Shown here one piece after another: positions 14,415-17,021 of a DNA stretch of 17,021 bases (the stretch's first letter is position 1; every line of letters begins with the position of its first letter). The notes beneath the pieces were generated by a model. That model ran no database searches, was not told the DNA's origin, and saw only the letters and a list, made by a program, of their open reading frames with translations. The DNA is from Pseudomonadota bacterium (GTDB lineage Bacteria > Pseudomonadota > Gammaproteobacteria > Xanthomonadales > Xanthomonadaceae), in NCBI GenBank assembly GCA_023392975.1, contig JAEWNA010000046.1:1-17021 (forward strand), in the 5' to 3' direction. The position numbers were made by a program, and so were the translations under genes.

Positions 14415-14717
14415 ATGGCCGGCTATTCGAGTTTCCGCGAGTTCTATCCCTTCTACCTCGGCGAGCATTCCGACCGCGTCTGCCGCCGGCTGCATTTCGT
14501 CGGCAGCCTCGGTGCGCTGGGCTTCCTCGCCACCGCCATCGTCCAGCGCAACGCCTGGTGGCTGCTCGGGGCGCTGGTCTGCGGCTACGCGTTCGCGTGG
14601 GTCGGGCATTTCTTCTTCGAGAAGAACCGCCCGGCGACCTTCAAATACCCGTTCTATTCGTTCGCCGGGGACTGGGTGATGTTCAAGGACATCCTGATCG
14701 GGCGAATCCCGTTCTGA
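14415..14717 (+). CDS. Mpo1-like (DUF962) small membrane protein
   Basis: A 100-residue member of the DUF962/Mpo1 family. Yeast Mpo1 is an iron-dependent dioxygenase that shortens 2-hydroxy fatty acids by alpha-oxidation; bacterial members are largely unstudied, so the same reaction is only a possibility. Family features: SFREFYPFYLGEHSDRVCRRLHFVG at the N-terminus with His18 and His27, two hydrophobic segments (about 29-44 and 48-63), then WVGHFFFEKNRPATF (His65) and YPFYSFAGDWVMF. These conserved His residues are the likely metal ligands. The start ATG is preceded by GGGAG at a good distance (14402-14406), 17 nt after the stop of the Cys/His-rich gene, so it probably belongs to the same transcript. 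The protein is short but complete for the family. Confidence 0.86.
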   Translation: MAGYSSFREFYPFYLGEHSDRVCRRLHFVGSLGALGFLATAIVQRNAWWLLGALVCGYAFAWVGHFFFEKNRPATFKYPFYSFAGDWVMFKDILIGRIPF

Positions 14718-14848
14718 TCGCCTTTCCCGGTAGAGCGACTTCAGGCTGAGGTTTCCCCATGAATTTCCAGAAATCCTTAGGCATCCATGTTCCGATGACA
14801 TTCGTGAGCCGGTGCTGGTCTTGAATCTTCCGGGGCCCCTGGTCGCGA

Positions 14849-14945
14849 CGGGATTCGCGGATCAGGCCCGCAGGGCGCGCGACAGGAAGCCGCGCGTTTT
14901 TCGACCAGCACACGGATGCGCTGTCGAAAAACCCCGCGAATCCCG
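14849..14945. repeat. Interrupted long inverted repeat
   Basis: Outer arms CGGGATTCGCGG (14849-14860) and its exact complement 14934-14945; inner arms TTTTTCGAC (14897-14905) and its exact complement 14923-14931. The two right-hand arms are 2 nt apart, while the left-hand arms are separated by 36 nt, so the stem has a large one-sided bulge. The function is unknown; an RNA structure or a degenerate mobile-element end are both possible. Confidence 0.8.
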
Positions 14946-15026
14946 TGCACCCGGCGCAACGCGCCGAGCGCGACCGACGGGGCAAAGACGCCCGCTTGCG
15001 CGCCAATGGCGCGCGGGCGGCTGAGC

Positions 15027-15185
15027 GCCCATGCGCCATGCGCATGGGCCGGAAATGCTTTCTTTGGGTCACCCTTTCTTGACTCGCGCCGTTGGCGCTC
15101 ACCCTTCGGGCCGGCTTCGCCGTTCGCGCCGCAAGCGGCGCAGTGCACAAGCAAAGAAAGGTGACTCGCTCGCGGCAGCGAGCGA
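15027..15185. repeat. Cluster of short hairpins
   Basis: Four perfect small palindromes in 160 nt: GCCCATGCG/CGCATGGGC (15027-15049), GCGCC/GGCGC (15086-15098), GCGCCG-CAAG-CGGCGC (15126-15141) and TCGCTCGC-GGCA-GCGAGCGA (15166-15185). In addition GTCACCCTTTCTT (15068-15080) is almost complementary to AAGAAAGGTGAC (15154-15165), enclosing two of the hairpins. The CTTTCTTTGGGTCAC...AAAGAAAGGTGACTCGC pattern is one I associate with intergenic repeats of xanthomonads. Confidence 0.75.
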
Positions 15186-15344
15186 AACCAAAGGCCAAGC
15201 AAGTGAAGCTCGCCGCAAGCAGGTCGTTCGCTTGCGGCTCGGGATGACAGCCGCTGGGTCGAACTGAGCCAATACGATGATCAATCGCGATAAAAATCTG
15301 AAATGCCTCAAGCCTCGGCTCACTATTGCGTCCGGTAAGAAAGC

Positions 15345-15362
15345 AGCGGGCTGAAGCCCGCT
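15345..15362. repeat. REP-like hairpin 3' of the DMT-type gene
   Basis: AGCGGGC (15345-15351) pairs with GCCCGCT (15356-15362) around a TGAA loop; CTACCG follows. It lies 20 nt beyond the stop of the minus-strand membrane gene, so it could act as a transcript 3' end or stabiliser. Read on the other strand it resembles the start of the noncoding stretch at 14728-14744 (CGGTAGAGCG then CTTCAG). Confidence 0.65.
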
Positions 15363-15382
15363 CTACCGTGGCATGACCTGTC

Positions 15383-15730
15383 TCACTCCTTGAAGATCAG
15401 CAGCGCCGCGACGAAGATCAGCGCGAACCCCGCCCAGTGGTTCCACTTCAGCGGCTGCCCCAGGAACCACGCCGAGAACGCCGCGAACACCACCAGCGTG
15501 ATCGCCTCCTGCATGCCCTTGAGCTGCGGCGCCGAGTAGACCGCGCTGCCCATCCGGTTGGCCGGCACCATCAGCAGGTATTCGAAGAAGGCGATGCCCC
15601 AGCTGGCGAGGATCACCAGCGGCAACGAGACGGATTTGTATTTCAGGTGGCCGTACCAGGCGAAGGTCATGAAGACGTTCGAGCACAGCAGCAGGAGGAC
15701 GGGGGCGAAGCGCTCTGTGACCAATGGCAT
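15383..15730 (-). CDS. DMT-family small membrane protein (DUF486)
   Basis: A 115-residue hydrophobic protein with four predicted membrane spans (about 7-25, 34-53, 70-89 and 96-113), matching the DUF486 group within the drug/metabolite transporter superfamily. Recognisable family stretches are TFAWYGHLKY (22-31), ASWGIAFFEYLLMVPANRMGS (42-62) with the conserved Pro-Ala-Asn-Arg, and QLKGMQEAITLVVFAAFS (69-86). Half-size DMT proteins normally work as dimers; the substrate of this group is not known. Start ATG 15730 fits the family N-terminus; no Shine-Dalgarno is seen. It is divergent from the efflux adaptor gene, with 164 bp between, and a REP-like hairpin lies just past its stop. Confidence 0.88.
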   Translation of the reverse strand: MPLVTERFAPVLLLLCSNVFMTFAWYGHLKYKSVSLPLVILASWGIAFFEYLLMVPANRMGSAVYSAPQLKGMQEAITLVVFAAFSAWFLGQPLKWNHWAGFALIFVAALLIFKE

Positions 15731-15894
15731 GGGGGCGGTGTCCGGGGAGGTCGTGCGATGATGCGGCTCCGCTTCGTGGACGCCAAGCCGCGCGTGAACC
15801 CCGTGGATCCCGCGGGGAACCGTCGTGCATTTCGCCTGTCAACGGCAGGTGTCCGGATGCGTTCACCCCTTTCGACCCCGCGATCGACGCCCCC

Positions 15895-17021
15895 ATGCCC
15901 GCAGCTCGTCCCTCCGGTTTCCGCCTTTCCCGCCTGCTCCCCGTCATCGTCGTCCTTGCCCTCGCGGCCGCCGCGTTCTGGTGGTGGAAGGGGCGCGACG
16001 CCGGCAGCGAGCAGCGCTACCGCACCGCCGCCGTGGAGAGCGGCGACATCCGCGTCGCGATCTCGGCCACCGGCACGCTCAGCGCGCTGTCCACGGTGGA
16101 CGTCGGCAGCGAGGTGTCCGGCAAGGTCACCGAGGTGCTGGTCGACTACAACGACCATGTCCGCAAGGGCCAGGTGATCGCCCGGATCGATCCGGACACC
16201 TTCACCACCCAGATCGCCCAGGGCGACGCCGCCATCGCCAGCGCCCGCGCCGCGCTCGCCAACGCCCAGGCCGCGCTGCGCAACGCCGAGGCGGACTATG
16301 CCCGCAAGCGCGACCTGGCCCAGCGCAAGCTCGTGGCGAAGAGCGACCTCGACCTCGCCCAGGCGCAGCGCGACCAGGCCCGGGCGCAGGTCGCCCAGAA
16401 CGAGGCGCAGATCCGCCAGCAGCAGGCGTCCACCGAGAACGCCCACCTCAACCTCGCCCGCAGCGTGATCCGCTCGCCGGTCGACGGCGTGGTGCTGACC
16501 CGCGCCATCGAGCCCGGGCAGACCGTGGCCGCCAGCCTGCAGGCGCCGGTGCTGTTCAAGATCGCCGAGGACCTGTCGCGGATGGAGATCCTGCTGGCGG
16601 TCGACGAATCCGACATCGGCCAGGTCCGCCCGGGTCTCCCGGTGAGCTTCACCGTCGACGCCTTCCCGGATCGCCGGTTCCGCGGCGAGGTCCGCCAGGT
16701 GCGGCTGTCGGCGACCAACACCAACAACGTCGTCACCTATCCGGTGGTGGTCTCGGTGGACAACGCCGACCAGTCGCTGCTGCCCGGGCTCACCACGAAC
16801 GCGGAGATCGAGGTCAGCCGCCGCGACGACGTGCTGAAGGTGCCGAACGCCGCGCTGCGCTACAAGCCGACCGGCGAGGCCGCCGCCGCGGCCGCGACGC
16901 CCGACGCCGCGGCCGGCCAGCGCGGCGGCGGCATGAACGACGACCTGCCGAAGATCGCGGCGTCGCTCAAGCTCGATCCCGCCCAGCAGGCCGCGTTCGA
17001 CGATGCGCTGGCGAAGATGCG
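15895..17021 (+). CDS. MacA/HlyD-type efflux periplasmic adaptor (3' partial)
   Basis: The first 375 codons of a membrane-fusion protein that runs off the right edge with no stop. Such adaptors bridge an inner-membrane pump (MacB-type ABC or RND) to an outer-membrane channel. Residues 14-31 form an N-terminal hydrophobic anchor followed by WWWKG. Next come the beta-barrel/lipoyl first half (VGSEVSGKVTEVLVDYNDHVRKGQ, about 70-93), a long alpha hairpin (about 106-187, rich in Ala/Gln/Arg), the lipoyl second half (IRSPVDGVVLTRAIEPGQTV, from about 195) and beta-barrel segments to about 325. A Gly/Ala stretch leads to an extra segment (349-375, LPKIAASLKLDPAQQAAF) that looks like a Spy-type L-x-L-x3-Q helix. 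The start is ATG 15895; upstream 15731-15894 has no gene. MacA-type is the best guess; the pump gene should lie beyond the window. Confidence 0.9.
   Translation, partial: MPAARPSGFRLSRLLPVIVVLALAAAAFWWWKGRDAGSEQRYRTAAVESGDIRVAISATGTLSALSTVDVGSEVSGKVTEVLVDYNDHVRKGQVIARIDPDTFTTQIAQGDAAIASARAALANAQAALRNAEADYARKRDLAQRKLVAKSDLDLAQAQRDQARAQVAQNEAQIRQQQASTENAHLNLARSVIRSPVDGVVLTRAIEPGQTVAASLQAPVLFKIAEDLSRMEILLAVDESDIGQVRPGLPVSFTVDAFPDRRFRGEVRQVRLSATNTNNVVTYPVVVSVDNADQSLLPGLTTNAEIEVSRRDDVLKVPNAALRYKPTGEAAAAAATPDAAAGQRGGGMNDDLPKIAASLKLDPAQQAAFDDALAKM

Larger units (their letters stand above)
14718..15382. other. 665-bp palindrome-rich noncoding stretch
   Basis: No convincing gene: the open frames here are Arg/Ala-rich, lack ribosome-binding sites and cross the palindromes. 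The stretch contains a long interrupted inverted repeat (14849-14945), a cluster of short hairpins (15027-15185) and a REP-like hairpin (15345-15362). It begins with CGGTAGAGCG (14728-14737), whose reverse complement recurs at 15359-15368, so related short elements in opposite orientation bracket almost the whole stretch. The right end near 15250-15340 is AT-richer and shows nothing recognisable. Confidence 0.7.

Noticed and set aside
14683..15202. Minus-strand open frames of 141-171 codons in the palindrome-rich stretch
   Set aside because: They cross several hairpins, have no ribosome-binding site and read as Arg/Ala-rich low-complexity sequence.

Overview
The window looks like a chromosomal segment of a high-G+C gammaproteobacterium of the Xanthomonadaceae (Lysobacter/Luteimonas/Xanthomonas type). 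This is inferred from the chpA-chpB-chpC order of the twitching-motility chemotaxis locus, the bioA-rsmE and nudE-cysQ-mazG arrangements, the strong GC-rich codon bias, and several intergenic hairpin elements of the kind common in that family. No species assignment is possible from the sequence alone.

Left third (1-7011, plus strand): the end of a type IV pilus chemosensory (Pil-Chp) operon. A huge CheA-type hybrid kinase, cut at the left edge, has three Hpt-like domains in view, a long charged helix made of 15-bp tandem repeats, the CheA dimerisation/ATPase/CheW core and a receiver. It overlaps by 8 bp a CheB-like protein whose Ser-His-Asp triad appears to be lost and whose linker contains a pentapeptide-like block. 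A short CheW-like (ChpC-type) adaptor follows.

Middle (7012-9589): an accessory patch. A small SnoaL/NTF2-like gene on the minus strand lies between two long inverted repeats. It is followed by a lone gene of visibly lower G+C (7930-9468) coding for a 512-residue protein with a C-terminal PD-(D/E)XK nuclease signature. This is the best candidate in the window for an undescribed, probably transferred (possibly defensive) function.

Right half (9590-14717): housekeeping. bioA and rsmE form an overlapping minus-strand pair. Diverging from it is a tightly packed plus-strand series: nudE, cysQ, mazG, a small Cys/His-rich membrane protein and an Mpo1-like (DUF962) membrane protein. NudE, CysQ and MazG all clear or recycle nucleotide by-products (ADP-ribose/NADH-type compounds, PAP and non-canonical NTPs). 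A hairpin repeat sits between cysQ and mazG.

Right end (14718-17021): a 665-bp noncoding stretch full of palindromes and bracketed by related short elements in opposite orientation, then a small DMT-type membrane protein (minus) and, divergently, the start of a MacA/HlyD-type efflux adaptor that runs off the right edge. No tRNA, rRNA, CRISPR array, integrase or transposase was seen.
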